Notes: generated from the letters alone by a model not told the origin. Counted from the stretch's first letter, positions 26,223 through 35,870 are shown. The stretch is 64,000 nucleotides of DNA from Chryseobacterium carnipullorum (GCF_900142785.1 NZ_FRCD01000008.1:124001-188000), one strand, 5' to 3'. Made by a program: numbers and translations.

Positions 26223-28361
26223 ATGACAAAAAAGATACTTTTATCCGTATTTATTTTGCCGGCTGTTATGGCTTTCGCACAACAATATGGAGGAATGTGG
26301 ATTCCGACAGAGTTGAATGAGAAGGAAATGAAGGATTTGGGAATGAAGATCTCTGCCAAAGACATTTTCAATACCCAGAAGCCGAGCATAAAAGATGCTG
26401 TTGTCCAGTTTAACGGTGGATGTACTGCGGAGATCATTTCGCCTAAAGGATTGCTGCTTACCAACCACCACTGTGGATACGGGCAGATTCAGGCACATTC
26501 TACGGTTCAGAATGATCTTCTTTCCAATGGATTCTGGGCTAAGAATCCGGACGGAGAACTTCCTAATCCTGGCGTAAAAGTAGACTTCATTGTAGACATC
26601 AAAGAAGTGACGGATTTTATTTTGGAAGGAACAGACAACCTTGTGGAGCCTGAACTGACTAAAAAGATCAATAAAAATATCGAAGTTTATAAGAACTCTC
26701 AGAAAATAGAATCCTACCAGTCGATCATTGTAAAATCGATGTACTATGGTAACAAATTTTATGCGTTTACTACCGAGACCTACAAAGATATCCGTCTGGT
26801 TGGGGCACCGCCTCAAAGCATTGGGAAATTCGGTAGTGATACAGACAACTGGGTTTGGCCAAGACATACAGGAGATTTCTCTATGTTCAGAATTTATGCA
26901 GGGAAAGACAACAAACCTGCTGAATATTCAAAAGATAATATTCCTTACGTTCCGAAACATTATCTGCCGGTGTCTATCAAAGATAAAGCTGAAAACGATT
27001 TCACCTTCGTATTCGGATTCCCTGGGAAAACTACGGAATATCTTCCTGCAGTAGCGGTAGAGAAGATCATGAAAGATATTGATCCTGCAAGAATTGCTGT
27101 ACGTGAGGTTGCGCTTAAAACATTAGACGAAAAAATGCGTACAGATAGCGAAACACGTATCAAATATGCTTCAAAATATGCTTCCGTAGCCAACTACTGG
27201 AAAAAATGGATTGGTGAAGTGGAAGGCTTGAAAAAGTCCAATGCCGTTGAGAAAAAAGTAATGTACGAAGGTTCTCTGGTGGCAAAAAACCATGAAATCA
27301 AAACGACTTTGGACCAGCTGAATAAACTGTACAATGACCAGGCTCCTTATGCCCTGAACAATGCCTATTATACAGAAGTTGTAAAAAATGCAGAAACCCT
27401 TAAACTTGCAGGAGATTACTACGATTATATAGCATCTGTAGAATCCGGGAAAATGGAAGAGAAAGAGCTTACCAAATTAAAATCAAAGGTAACCTCATTC
27501 TATAAAGATTACAGTGCAGAACTAGATGCAAAAGTAACAGCGAAATTACTCGCATTATACGTAAATAAAACCGCACCCCAATTCTTACCTGCAGGATTCA
27601 GCAAATATAAAGACGAAAACCAGAATATCCCGATGATCGAGGAGATGTCTAAAAATTCAATCGTCACAGGAAGATCACAGGTCAACGGAGCAGCTCTGAC
27701 AGGAGATATTGAAAAAGCATTTTCTAATCAGGACAAACTGATCAAGACTTTGAAAAAAGATCCTGTTTATCAGCTGTATGCTTCTATGAAGGAAACCTAC
27801 ATGAAAACTGCAGATCCCCAGTTTACTTCTCTTCAGGGAAAAATTGATGACCTTCAGAAGAAATTCATGGCCCAGCAGATGGCAACGGATAAAGACAGAA
27901 AATTCTTCCCTGATGCCAACTCGACCCTTCGTGTTACCTACGGAAAAGTAAAAGGCTCTACGCCGAGAGATGCTGTTTCCTACGGTTACCAGACGCATCT
28001 TGCCGGAGTGATGGAAAAATATATTCCGGGAGATTATGAATTTGATGTGCCTAAAAAACTGATCGATCTTTACAATAAAAAAGATTACGGAAATTATAAA
28101 GACAAAACAGGAGATGTTCCGGTAGGATTTACGGCGACCAACCACACCACAGGAGGAAACTCAGGAAGCCCGGCCCTTGATGCTAACGGAAACCTTGTAG
28201 GACTTAACTTCGACAGACAGTGGGAGGGAACGATGAGTGACATTAACTATGACCCGCGTTTCAGCCGAAACATTATGGTAGATACCAAATACATTCTCTT
28301 CATTATCGAAAAATTTGCCGATTCAAAATGGCTTATCGACGAAATGAAGGTGGTTAAATAA
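26223..28361 (+). CDS. S46 dipeptidyl-peptidase, DPP11-like
   Basis: The protein has 712 residues, full length, with a signal peptide (about 1-19). The catalytic His lies in TNHHCG (82-83) and the catalytic Ser at 647 in GGNSGSP. S46 enzymes remove dipeptides from peptide N-termini in the periplasm and feed amino-acid use. The residue that separates Asp/Glu-specific DPP11 (Arg) from DPP7 (Gly) aligns with Arg665 in LNFDRQWEG, so acidic-residue preference is predicted. The start is the ATG at 26,223; a TTG two codons earlier is less likely. A strong terminator follows. Confidence 0.88.
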   Translation: MTKKILLSVFILPAVMAFAQQYGGMWIPTELNEKEMKDLGMKISAKDIFNTQKPSIKDAVVQFNGGCTAEIISPKGLLLTNHHCGYGQIQAHSTVQNDLLSNGFWAKNPDGELPNPGVKVDFIVDIKEVTDFILEGTDNLVEPELTKKINKNIEVYKNSQKIESYQSIIVKSMYYGNKFYAFTTETYKDIRLVGAPPQSIGKFGSDTDNWVWPRHTGDFSMFRIYAGKDNKPAEYSKDNIPYVPKHYLPVSIKDKAENDFTFVFGFPGKTTEYLPAVAVEKIMKDIDPARIAVREVALKTLDEKMRTDSETRIKYASKYASVANYWKKWIGEVEGLKKSNAVEKKVMYEGSLVAKNHEIKTTLDQLNKLYNDQAPYALNNAYYTEVVKNAETLKLAGDYYDYIASVESGKMEEKELTKLKSKVTSFYKDYSAELDAKVTAKLLALYVNKTAPQFLPAGFSKYKDENQNIPMIEEMSKNSIVTGRSQVNGAALTGDIEKAFSNQDKLIKTLKKDPVYQLYASMKETYMKTADPQFTSLQGKIDDLQKKFMAQQMATDKDRKFFPDANSTLRVTYGKVKGSTPRDAVSYGYQTHLAGVMEKYIPGDYEFDVPKKLIDLYNKKDYGNYKDKTGDVPVGFTATNHTTGGNSGSPALDANGNLVGLNFDRQWEGTMSDINYDPRFSRNIMVDTKYILFIIEKFADSKWLIDEMKVVK

Positions 28362-28381
28362 TACATAAAAGTAATACCTTT

Positions 28382-28420
28382 AAGAATCTATTTGAATATC
28401 ATTTAAATAGATTCTTTTTT
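28382..28420 (+). terminator. Terminator after the S46 peptidase gene
   Basis: AAGAATCTATTT (28382-28393) is the exact complement of AAATAGATTCTT (28405-28416), followed by T. The next gene begins only 12 bp later. Confidence 0.75.
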
Positions 28421-28431
28421 ATTGTACAGAG

Positions 28432-29430
28432 ATGAAAGATAAGATCATCAGTTTACTTGCTGCTTTCGAAACCGGAAACATAGGCCTATCTTTTCCTATG
28501 GAATATTGCCTGCCTGTTTATCATTGTGTTTCTGATGAAAATTTACCCCACATCAGACACATCATTCAATATAAAAATACAAAGCAGTTTGAAGAAGATC
28601 TGGATGGTCTTTCAAAACATTTCCAATGGGTAAGCTGGTCAGAATTCAAAGACTTTGTCAACGGAAATTTTAAGCCTCGAAAAAAGATTGCTCTGCTCAC
28701 TTTTGATGATGGCTTCAGGGAGTTTTATGATACCGTAATTCCTATTCTGGAACGGAAAGGAATCTATGCCTGCAATTTTATAAATCCTGCTTTTATTGAC
28801 AACCAAGAATTGATGTTCCGGTGTAAGGCCAGTTTAATCATTGACGAAATCGGAAAGGCCCAAAAGATAAATCCTGAAGTGTACAGGATATTGTCATTAG
28901 ACAGTCCAACCAGAGAGCAGCTTAAACAGTACATATTGAACATTAATTATCATCAAAAGGATCTACTGGATAACCTCACCCAAAAATTTGAGATCGACTG
29001 TACAACCTACCTAAAAGAGTATCGTCCATATCTGACAACCGACCAGTTAAAAACACTCACTCAGAAAGGTTACGGAATCTCTTCCCATAGCTGGGATCAT
29101 CCAAAATACCATGAATTATCCTTGCCGGAACAAATAAAAACTACAGAACGTACCTTCCATTATTTAAAGGAAAATAACCTGATGTATGATAGTTTTGCGT
29201 TTCCTTTCACCGATTTCGGAGTGAAAAAAGATTTTTTTGATGAGCTGTTTAAAAATGAAGATCTGTTCTGCTGTTTCGGAAGTGCGGGTGTAAAGTTCGA
29301 CAGTGTCGAACGGCTTTTTCACAGGATTCCAATGGAAATGGGTGAAAGCGGAGAGCAAACTTTAAAAAAAGAAATCGCTTATTTCAGATTGAAGAAGATC
29401 ATCAACAAAAATAAAATAGTGAGAAGATGA
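28432..29430 (+). CDS. Polysaccharide deacetylase family protein (CE4, NodB-like)
   Basis: The protein has 332 residues with no signal peptide. The CE4 motif 1 is clear (ALLTFDDGFREFYD, near 83), and motif 2 appears as ISSHSWDHPKY, with metal-binding His residues. A catalytic-base Asp is present in the TFDDG pair. Such enzymes remove N-acetyl or related groups from cell-surface sugars. The lack of a signal suggests action on cytoplasmic lipid-linked sugars. The gene overlaps the next by 4 bp (ATGA), so the two are translationally coupled and probably act on the same glycan. Confidence 0.82.
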   Translation: MKDKIISLLAAFETGNIGLSFPMEYCLPVYHCVSDENLPHIRHIIQYKNTKQFEEDLDGLSKHFQWVSWSEFKDFVNGNFKPRKKIALLTFDDGFREFYDTVIPILERKGIYACNFINPAFIDNQELMFRCKASLIIDEIGKAQKINPEVYRILSLDSPTREQLKQYILNINYHQKDLLDNLTQKFEIDCTTYLKEYRPYLTTDQLKTLTQKGYGISSHSWDHPKYHELSLPEQIKTTERTFHYLKENNLMYDSFAFPFTDFGVKKDFFDELFKNEDLFCCFGSAGVKFDSVERLFHRIPMEMGESGEQTLKKEIAYFRLKKIINKNKIVRR

Positions 29431-30506
29431 CAGAGCTGAAGACATTGAATAAAAAAGAACTTGACGATTTTGTTACATCAGGTGATTTCAGAAATTTTGA
29501 TTTTCTTCCCATATCAGAACACAGGGCAGAATCCCATATCAGAAACCTGAAAGCTTTAGATGATCAGACCCTTTTGGTCCTTGCATTTTATGACGGAAAG
29601 CTTGCAGGATATGTGGGATGTTTTCCCGATAATTATCTTATAGATGGGAAAATATTCCATTATGCGTGGTTAAGTACATTGTATGTGAGTGAAGAATTCC
29701 GTGGAAAAAGAATTGCAAAAACATTGCTGAATAAAATGTTTGCTGAATATGACGGAAATATCATTGCAACCGAATTCACCAAAGAAGCGGAAACCCTGTA
29801 CAATAGGTTAGGCGTATTCGAATACGTTTTTCCAAAACCGGGGAAAAGATATTATTTCCGTTCAGACGCAACCCATATTATTCCTGAAAAAAAGCCGGAA
29901 ATAAAATCATTAAAGCCTGTTTTTAAATGGGCAGATGCGGCAGCCAATTCTTTGATTGCCTTAAAAAACCTGACGATAAAAAAACCTGACTTCAGATTCG
30001 AAATTCTTGATCATATTGATACCGAAAGTTCTGAATTCATGTCCAAATTCCAGAGCAGACGAAATGCAGATGAGATCAATATATTTATAAAAAATCCGTG
30101 GGTGCTGCAAAGTAAAAGTAAAGAAGACAAATATTTGTTTTCAAGCCATGCTGAGGTCTTCAGGTATTTCTGGATTAAAATATATGACAAAAATAATACT
30201 TTAACAACATGTTCACTGCTGCTTTTAAGAGACGGCTATCTTAAAATTCCTTACCTCTTTTCTGAAACCGGTTTAGACCGTTTCACTGATTTCTTAAGCT
30301 ATTTTATCGTTAAAAATAAAGTAAAAGCACTGACAAGTTATCAGCAGGAATTAAACAAAAAAATTAAACAGTCAAAAACATTTCCCAAAATCTACGAACG
30401 TGATTTTGAAAGAAGATACCTTTTTCACAAGCAGCTTATTGAGCATCTTCCGAAAGGATTTGATCCCAGGTATCAGGATGGTGATGGAGATTGTATGATG
30501 ACGTAG
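29427..30506 (+). CDS. GNAT family N-acetyltransferase
   Basis: The protein has 359 residues. The N-terminal 150 carry the GNAT fold, with AWLSTLYVSEEFRGKRIAKT containing the acetyl-CoA-binding R-G-K-R-I-A loop. The C-terminal 200 residues have no family I recognise and include a possible second, degenerate acyltransferase lobe. Coupled by overlap with the upstream deacetylase gene, it may re-acylate the freed amino group, a swap seen in surface-glycan pathways; this is inference. Confidence 0.72.
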   Translation: MTELKTLNKKELDDFVTSGDFRNFDFLPISEHRAESHIRNLKALDDQTLLVLAFYDGKLAGYVGCFPDNYLIDGKIFHYAWLSTLYVSEEFRGKRIAKTLLNKMFAEYDGNIIATEFTKEAETLYNRLGVFEYVFPKPGKRYYFRSDATHIIPEKKPEIKSLKPVFKWADAAANSLIALKNLTIKKPDFRFEILDHIDTESSEFMSKFQSRRNADEINIFIKNPWVLQSKSKEDKYLFSSHAEVFRYFWIKIYDKNNTLTTCSLLLLRDGYLKIPYLFSETGLDRFTDFLSYFIVKNKVKALTSYQQELNKKIKQSKTFPKIYERDFERRYLFHKQLIEHLPKGFDPRYQDGDGDCMMT

Positions 30507-30748
30507 ACGGATCTTGAGTTGGAGAGTTTGAGCATTTTTGTGTTTGCGAGTAACTATGAGATCAGTGGAAAATAGTAAAGACAGGAAATTGTGAAGCCAA
30601 AGCAACCAGTAGCAGTAGAAATGTCCGGTCTCTCTTTTCTGCAATCTTTCTTCTTTAGTCTTTGTTCTTTGTTCTTTCTTCTTGTCTCTAAAATACGATC
30701 ATCATTATAGTACTATAAAGAGTATGGGCTTCGATATCTGCCCTCTTT

Positions 30749-30781
30749 CAAAAAAAAAACCGCCTCAATAGCTGAAGCGGT
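30749..30781 (-). terminator. Terminator after the M16 peptidase gene
   Basis: Read leftward, ACCGCTTCA pairs with TGAGGCGGT, followed by a run of T (A9 on the plus strand). The gap 30,507-30,748 holds only a TTCTTT-rich low-complexity run near 30,640-30,690. Confidence 0.8.
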
Positions 30782-30790
30782 CTTTATTGT

Positions 30791-33658
30791 TTAATGTCCG
30801 AAAATATCGTCCAGGCTTAACTCTTTGAACGGGCCCATCTCGTTGACGGCATCCATATCCAGGTTTTCTTTCTTACCGATAATGGCGGTATTAAAATGAA
30901 TCGGTTTGATGTTTGTCTGGTAGAATTCTCTTACATCTTCAAATTTCAGAGTTTCGATCTGTGCGTAAATATCTTTTCTGAAATCATGATAGATGTTCAG
31001 TTTCTTCAATCGTAAGGTATTGAAAAATATATTGTTCCGGGTAATTCTGGTGGAAGCGATCTGTTTCAATGCTGCATTTCTGGCATTTTCAAACTGTATG
31101 GGAACTTCAGGAAGTTCCTCCATCAGTTCACTCATTGTACTTACGGCAATCTGAAGTTTATCCGGCTGTGTTCCGATATACGTTGTGATATAATCCGCAT
31201 GTCCCAGTTCAGAGTTAGCAGCATAAGAAACATAGGCTGAATACGCTAAGCTTTTGCTTTCACGGATCTCCTGGAACACAATAGAAGAAAGTCCTCTTCC
31301 GAAATACTCATTGAAAACATTGATCTTTCCGAAGTTTGAAGTGTTCACCTCATAACCTCTTCCTACTTTGCTCATTTCCATCTGGACCATATCGTAATCC
31401 GTGAAATAGACGTTTCCGTTCGTTTCAGGTTCAGGATATTGTTTGGGTTCAGGAATCTGTAAACTTGCATTTTCTACATATTTTCCAATATACTGTTTAA
31501 AGTTTTCAAGTTTTTTCCCGTAGTAGAATAGTTGGTAAGGATAGTTGAAAAGTTGTTTCATCCGATTGGTAAATACCTCAGGACTGCTGCTTTCCAGTTC
31601 TTCCTTTGAAATGATATCCGTGTAACGCGAAAAACTACCCAGTTTTGTATAGTTGGTAAGGGCAGTCATGATTCTGTTTTTATCTTTTTTCGAGGCCTGG
31701 CGGTTTTCCAGAACAGTTTCAACAAATTGAGTATAAATTTCCTGGTCCGGTTTCACCTCATACATCCAGTTTTGTAGAAGAGCAATGCCCTTTTCAATAT
31801 TTTCCTCAAGCCCGCTCAGTGAGATGGTAAGCTGATCATGGGTTGTTTTAAAATCATTCGTAACCCCGATTTTAAAGAATTCCTGTTTTAAATCCTCAGC
31901 CGAAAGATTTTCCGTTCCAAGGTATTGGAGCAGCTGGGTAGAAATCCCAAGATCCCTGTCATGATCCCCTCCGAAAGGGAAAATAAAGTGAATTTGTGCA
32001 ATATCATTGTACTTATTATGAACGAAGCTCAGTTTTTTATCCTTTATGATATATGTAAGAATTTCTTTCTCATAATCAATAAATTCGGGCTGTATATCCT
32101 CCGTTTTTTCTGACAGAATTTCTTTTAAAAATTCGGACTGTGCCTCCCGGTTGATTTTGATAGGAGTAATTCCTGGATTTTCAACCCGTACCAGTTGGTC
32201 ATTAATGCCTTTCTCTTTATACACTTCAACATAATGATTCTTAAAAAAAGTCTGAGCAAAATCTACCACTTCTTCCTTTGTAAAATCCTGATATTCGTCC
32301 AGTTCATTCAGTTCCTGCTCCCACGATCTCCCTTTGATATAGGTATCATACAGATTGGTAGCCAGCCCATCAGCTGTTTCAAGTCCCTTCAGGCGCTGAA
32401 TTTTAAAATCATTGATGATCGCTGGAAGAATCCAGTCCGGAAAATCGCCTTTTTTAATCAGTTCGATCTGTTCCAGAACCATTTCCTTCGCTTCGTCTAA
32501 GGTCTGGGTTTCTTTCGGAACAGCGACGATGGAAAAATATCCGTACTCCTTCAAACCTACAGAAAAAGCCTGCGCCCAAAGCATTCTCTGCGTTTGATTA
32601 ATATTAAGATCAAGCAGGCCAGCTTCCCCTCTGTTGCTGAGAATGTTGGCTACAATATCTGCCAACATTGCTTCTCTCGTGCCATAACTGTCAGTTCTCC
32701 ATGCCAGTTGAACCCTTGGAGTCGTAGGACTTTTTACCGTTCTTTTTATAATTTCCGTTAAAGGCTGTTCAATCACAGGTGTTTTTTTGGGAAGTTCTCT
32801 GTAAGGAATCGTTCCAAAATATTGATTAACCAGTTGAATAGTCTCCTCAAAATCCAGATCACCCACCAAAACCATCGCGTAGTTATTCGGAACGTAATAT
32901 TCATCAAAATACTTGTGAATGGCCTTCATCGAAGGATTTTTGAGGTGTTCGGGATCTCCGATAGTTGTTTGCTGACCATTTGGGTGGGTAGGAAACAGCG
33001 CATCCATCAATTCATAATTGACCAATCTTGAATCGTTATCCTGTGCCCTGTTAAATTCCTCATACACTGATTCCAGCTCGGTATGGAAAAGTCGGAGAAC
33101 AACTTCTGAAAATCTTTCCTTTTCTATTTTAAGCCATTTTTCGAGCTCGTTGTTCGGAACATTATTCTTATAAACCGTTTCGTCAAACCAGGTGTGTGCA
33201 TTGGTTCCGGTAGCACCCAGTGAAGAAATTACTTTATCATATTCATTCGCGATCGCATATTGGCTGGCTTCCTGAGATACCTCATCTATTTTTTTATAAA
33301 TCTCTTTTTTCTTGTCAGGATTCTGTTCCGCTTTATGCTCCTCATACAATGCCGAGATCTGGTCAAGAAGTTCCTTTTCCTTTTCCCAGTTCTGCGTTCC
33401 GATCTTAGAAGTTCCCTTAAACATCATGTGTTCCAGATAATGGGCAAGCCCTGTATTATCAGATGGATCATTGTTACTTCCCGTTCTCACGGGAATATAA
33501 GTCTGTATCCTTGGGGCATCAAAATTCTGGGCAAGAAAAACTTTTAAGCCATTTTTCAGGGTATAGATTCTTACCTTATTTTCATCATGCGTTACTGTAA
33601 TATATTCGTAGTTGTTTTTATCTGTATGAACCGTCTCTCTGTATCTTTTATCAATCAT
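30791..33658 (-). CDS. M16 family zinc metallopeptidase (insulinase-like)
   Basis: The protein has 955 residues. The inverted zinc motif HxxEH is seen as HYLEH at 73-77, with the downstream Glu in the ESVYEEFNRAQDND helix. The length corresponds to a single chain with two halves, one active and one inactive, like pitrilysin and insulin-degrading enzymes. No signal peptide is evident in the first 30 residues, which differs from many exported members and suggests a cytoplasmic location. It would degrade small peptides. It is transcribed divergently from the sigma-54-type regulator. Confidence 0.88.
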   Translation of the reverse strand: MIDKRYRETVHTDKNNYEYITVTHDENKVRIYTLKNGLKVFLAQNFDAPRIQTYIPVRTGSNNDPSDNTGLAHYLEHMMFKGTSKIGTQNWEKEKELLDQISALYEEHKAEQNPDKKKEIYKKIDEVSQEASQYAIANEYDKVISSLGATGTNAHTWFDETVYKNNVPNNELEKWLKIEKERFSEVVLRLFHTELESVYEEFNRAQDNDSRLVNYELMDALFPTHPNGQQTTIGDPEHLKNPSMKAIHKYFDEYYVPNNYAMVLVGDLDFEETIQLVNQYFGTIPYRELPKKTPVIEQPLTEIIKRTVKSPTTPRVQLAWRTDSYGTREAMLADIVANILSNRGEAGLLDLNINQTQRMLWAQAFSVGLKEYGYFSIVAVPKETQTLDEAKEMVLEQIELIKKGDFPDWILPAIINDFKIQRLKGLETADGLATNLYDTYIKGRSWEQELNELDEYQDFTKEEVVDFAQTFFKNHYVEVYKEKGINDQLVRVENPGITPIKINREAQSEFLKEILSEKTEDIQPEFIDYEKEILTYIIKDKKLSFVHNKYNDIAQIHFIFPFGGDHDRDLGISTQLLQYLGTENLSAEDLKQEFFKIGVTNDFKTTHDQLTISLSGLEENIEKGIALLQNWMYEVKPDQEIYTQFVETVLENRQASKKDKNRIMTALTNYTKLGSFSRYTDIISKEELESSSPEVFTNRMKQLFNYPYQLFYYGKKLENFKQYIGKYVENASLQIPEPKQYPEPETNGNVYFTDYDMVQMEMSKVGRGYEVNTSNFGKINVFNEYFGRGLSSIVFQEIRESKSLAYSAYVSYAANSELGHADYITTYIGTQPDKLQIAVSTMSELMEELPEVPIQFENARNAALKQIASTRITRNNIFFNTLRLKKLNIYHDFRKDIYAQIETLKFEDVREFYQTNIKPIHFNTAIIGKKENLDMDAVNEMGPFKELSLDDIFGH

Positions 33659-33915
33659 AAGCTAACTCATTTCATCCTTTTAGATCCGAATGCACTACAA
33701 ATGTAAGCAATCAAAAAAAATTCCAATACGTTTTTGTGACTATTACATCTATAGCTTCGATTTGCAACAACAAAAAGGTGATTTTTTCCTGATCCATCAT
33801 TCACCATTCACTTGCGAAGCAAAATTCACCTTTACAGTTTCTTCTATCTCTTTCATTTCCCCAAGGTTTAGATTAAATTTCGTCCCACTACTGTTCATTT
33901 GGTGAAAAAAATCAA

Positions 33916-33923
33916 TAAGTTTG
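33916..33923 (+). promoter_or_regulatory. -7 element of the sigma-54-type regulator gene
   Basis: TAAGTTTG lies 26 bp before the ATG at 33,950, placing transcription start inside the longer open frame that begins at 33,899; the ATG is therefore preferred. The divergent gap 33,659-33,915 is otherwise empty. Confidence 0.6.
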
Positions 33924-33949
33924 CATCAGGTTTTCCAAAAACAACCATT

Positions 33950-35275
33950 ATGTCCGGAAACATTCTGATCATCGATGATGAGATCAAACTCCTTAAATTA
34001 CTGGGGATGATCCTTTCCCAAGAAAATTTTAGCGTTAAAGAAGCTTCTACAGCACGATCGGCAATGACCATGCTTGAGCAGTACGAATTTGAAGTCGTTT
34101 TATGCGATGTCCGCCTTCCCGATGCTTTCGGGGTAGAGCTTGTCCGCTCCATTAAAACCAAATATCCGCATCTCGAAATTATTCTGATGACTGCTTTCGG
34201 GAATATTATCGATGCTGTTCAGGCTATGAAAAACGGAGCGTATGATTATCTGGTGAAAGGAGATGATAATGACAAGATCATTCCATTGGTGTACAAAGCA
34301 CTCGAAAAAGTAAAGGACAACCAATCTAAAACTGTTCAAAAACCAGCTGTATCAAAAGGGTTCGGACAGATCATCGGTACTTCACCTTTAATCCTTCAGT
34401 CCAAAAAACTGGCTGAAAAAGTAGCTTTAACAGATGCTGCCGTTCTTCTGACCGGAGAAACAGGGACCGGAAAAGAAGTTTTTGCCAATGCCATCCATGA
34501 AGGTAGCGATAGAAAGAAGAATAATTTTGTAGCCATCAACTGTTCAGCATTCAGCAAAGAAATACTGGAAAGCGAACTTTTTGGACATAAACAAGGGGCT
34601 TTTACAGGAGCTGTAAAGGATAAAAAAGGCCTGATAGAAGAAGCCAATGGCGGAACCTTATTTCTGGATGAAATAGGAGAGATGCCGATAGAGCTGCAGG
34701 CCAAACTGCTCCGTGTCTTAGAAACCGGAGAATTTATCAAAATGGGTGAAACGAAAGTTTCAAGATCTGATTTCAGGCTCATTGCGGCTACCAACAGAGA
34801 TCTGGTGCATGAAATAAAGCAGGGCCAGTTCCGGGAAGATTTATATTTCAGACTGAACGTATTCGAGATCCATCTTCCACCATTGCGTGATAGAAAAGAC
34901 GACCTGAAAATGCTGGCCAAAAACTTCATTGATATTTTCTCACGAAAACTTCATCTTTCCAACCTTCAGGTCAATCCGGATTATTATAAAATGCTGGAAA
35001 AAAACGACTGGAAAGGAAATATCCGCGAACTTAGAAATGCAGTGGAAAGAAGCCTTATCTTAATGGAAGACAATATTCTGGATGCCGGAAGCCTTCCGCA
35101 TTACTCAGATAAAGCAGTTCCTGAAAGCGACTCTTTAAGTATAAGATCTCTGGAAAAGATACATATTCAAAAAGTTCTTCAATATACCAAAGGCAATAAA
35201 GCTGAAGCTGCCAGATTACTTGAAATAGGGATTGCAACGCTGTACCGTAAGCTGGAGGAATATGGTTTGAGGTAG
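33950..35275 (+). CDS. Sigma-54-dependent response regulator (NtrC family), probable Kdp regulator
   Basis: The protein has 441 residues. A receiver domain (about 1-120) has the acidic pair (IIDDE), phospho-acceptor Asp53 (LCDVRLPD) and Lys in YLVKGDD. The AAA+ domain has Walker A GETGTGKE from Gly169, the sigma-54-contacting GAFTGA loop, and the GGTLFLDEIGEMP Walker B. A Fis-type helix-turn-helix closes it (KAEAARLLEIGIATLYRKLEEYG). It should activate sigma-54 promoters when phosphorylated. The following genes are kdpFABC and a histidine kinase, and no OmpR-type KdpE is present, so it is the likely replacement partner. I could not find a convincing -24/-12 promoter for kdp. Confidence 0.85.
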   Translation: MSGNILIIDDEIKLLKLLGMILSQENFSVKEASTARSAMTMLEQYEFEVVLCDVRLPDAFGVELVRSIKTKYPHLEIILMTAFGNIIDAVQAMKNGAYDYLVKGDDNDKIIPLVYKALEKVKDNQSKTVQKPAVSKGFGQIIGTSPLILQSKKLAEKVALTDAAVLLTGETGTGKEVFANAIHEGSDRKKNNFVAINCSAFSKEILESELFGHKQGAFTGAVKDKKGLIEEANGGTLFLDEIGEMPIELQAKLLRVLETGEFIKMGETKVSRSDFRLIAATNRDLVHEIKQGQFREDLYFRLNVFEIHLPPLRDRKDDLKMLAKNFIDIFSRKLHLSNLQVNPDYYKMLEKNDWKGNIRELRNAVERSLILMEDNILDAGSLPHYSDKAVPESDSLSIRSLEKIHIQKVLQYTKGNKAEAARLLEIGIATLYRKLEEYGLR

Positions 35276-35370
35276 GTGAATTCCTGGGTGCGTACTGCGA
35301 GGTTGAGAGTCGGACAGTTTGAGAGTTTTAGCTTAACGTTTAGTGGCTGGCTGAAAGCTTCTATAAAATA

Positions 35371-35418
35371 ATCTCATATCTGAAATCTGATGTCTGATGT
35401 CTAAAGTCTGAAATCTAG
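35371..35418 (+). repeat. Degenerate TCTGATGTCTGA tandem repeat
   Basis: Near-repeats (ATCTGAAATC, TGATGTC twice, TAAAGTC, TGAAATC) are the reverse complement of the pattern at 4928-4961. It lies between the regulator gene and its terminator. Confidence 0.5.
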
Positions 35419-35453
35419 TTTCTAACTTCTACTCCTTATCATTTCAATAAACG

Positions 35454-35478
35454 AGCCTATCATTTTGATAGGCTTTTG
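35454..35478 (+). terminator. Terminator after the sigma-54-type regulator gene
   Basis: AGCCTATC (35454-35461), ATTTT loop, GATAGGCT (35467-35474), then T. It separates the regulator from the kdp transcript. Confidence 0.8.
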
Positions 35479-35594
35479 TATTTTGGTATCGTTGAGTTAT
35501 TATTTGTAAGTATTTGCTATTTAGCTTTTTAAATATTTTGTTTTCAGAATGGGCCTCTTTTTGGCCTATAGGACGTGAATAAAATATTTTAAAA

Positions 35595-35702
35595 ATGACA
35601 ATTTCAAGAAAAACGTTCAAAAAACGTGAGCATGCGGGCTTCAGTCTGCTGATGGTATCGTACGTACTACTGACCCTATTAACCTTAATACTATCGATAT
35701 GA
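35595..35702 (+). CDS. Single-span microprotein (35 aa) upstream of kdpF
   Basis: The ATG at 35,595 gives 35 residues: a basic N-terminus (MTISRKTFKKREHAG) then a hydrophobic span (LLMVSYVLLTLLTLILSI). The positive-inside pattern predicts an inner-membrane protein with its N-terminus in the cytoplasm. Its stop overlaps the next start (ATGA), so the two would be coupled. It matches no named family I know. The tight packing against kdpF suggests a role in assembling or tuning the Kdp pump. Confidence 0.5.
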   Translation: MTISRKTFKKREHAGFSLLMVSYVLLTLLTLILSI

Positions 35703-35782
35703 TGCTTATATGTTTGATCCTGCTTTTTGCAGTGATGTTTTGGCTTCTTTATAAATCTGTTGAATTTTTTGATAAAATATAA
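35699..35782 (+). CDS. Single-span microprotein (27 aa) next to kdpF
   Basis: The ATG at 35,699 gives 27 residues, almost all one membrane span (LICLILLFAVMFWLLYKSV) with a short acidic tail. Its length and layout resemble KdpF, but the C-terminus lacks the typical LxPEKF ending found in the following frame. It overlaps the previous frame by 4 bp and ends 4 bp before kdpF. Confidence 0.5.
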   Translation: MMLICLILLFAVMFWLLYKSVEFFDKI

Positions 35783-35786
35783 AAAT

Positions 35787-35864
35787 ATGTGGAGTTTATT
35801 TTTCCTTTCAATTCTGGCCTTCGTTTACATCTGCTACGTTTTGCTGAAACCTGAAAAATTTTAA
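35787..35864 (+). CDS. kdpF: Potassium-transporting ATPase subunit KdpF
   Basis: The 25-residue protein has one membrane span and ends VYICYVLLKPEKF, the recognisable KdpF tail. KdpF stabilises the KdpABC complex in the inner membrane. It lies 6 bp before kdpA, as in other kdp operons. Confidence 0.8.
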   Translation: MWSLFFLSILAFVYICYVLLKPEKF

Positions 35865-35870
35865 TCGGTC

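Noticed and set aside
35344..35359. Sigma-54-like promoter TGGCTGGCTGAAAGCT
   Set aside because: GG and GC have the right spacing, but the -12 part reads AAGC rather than TTGC and the site is before a terminator, far from kdp.
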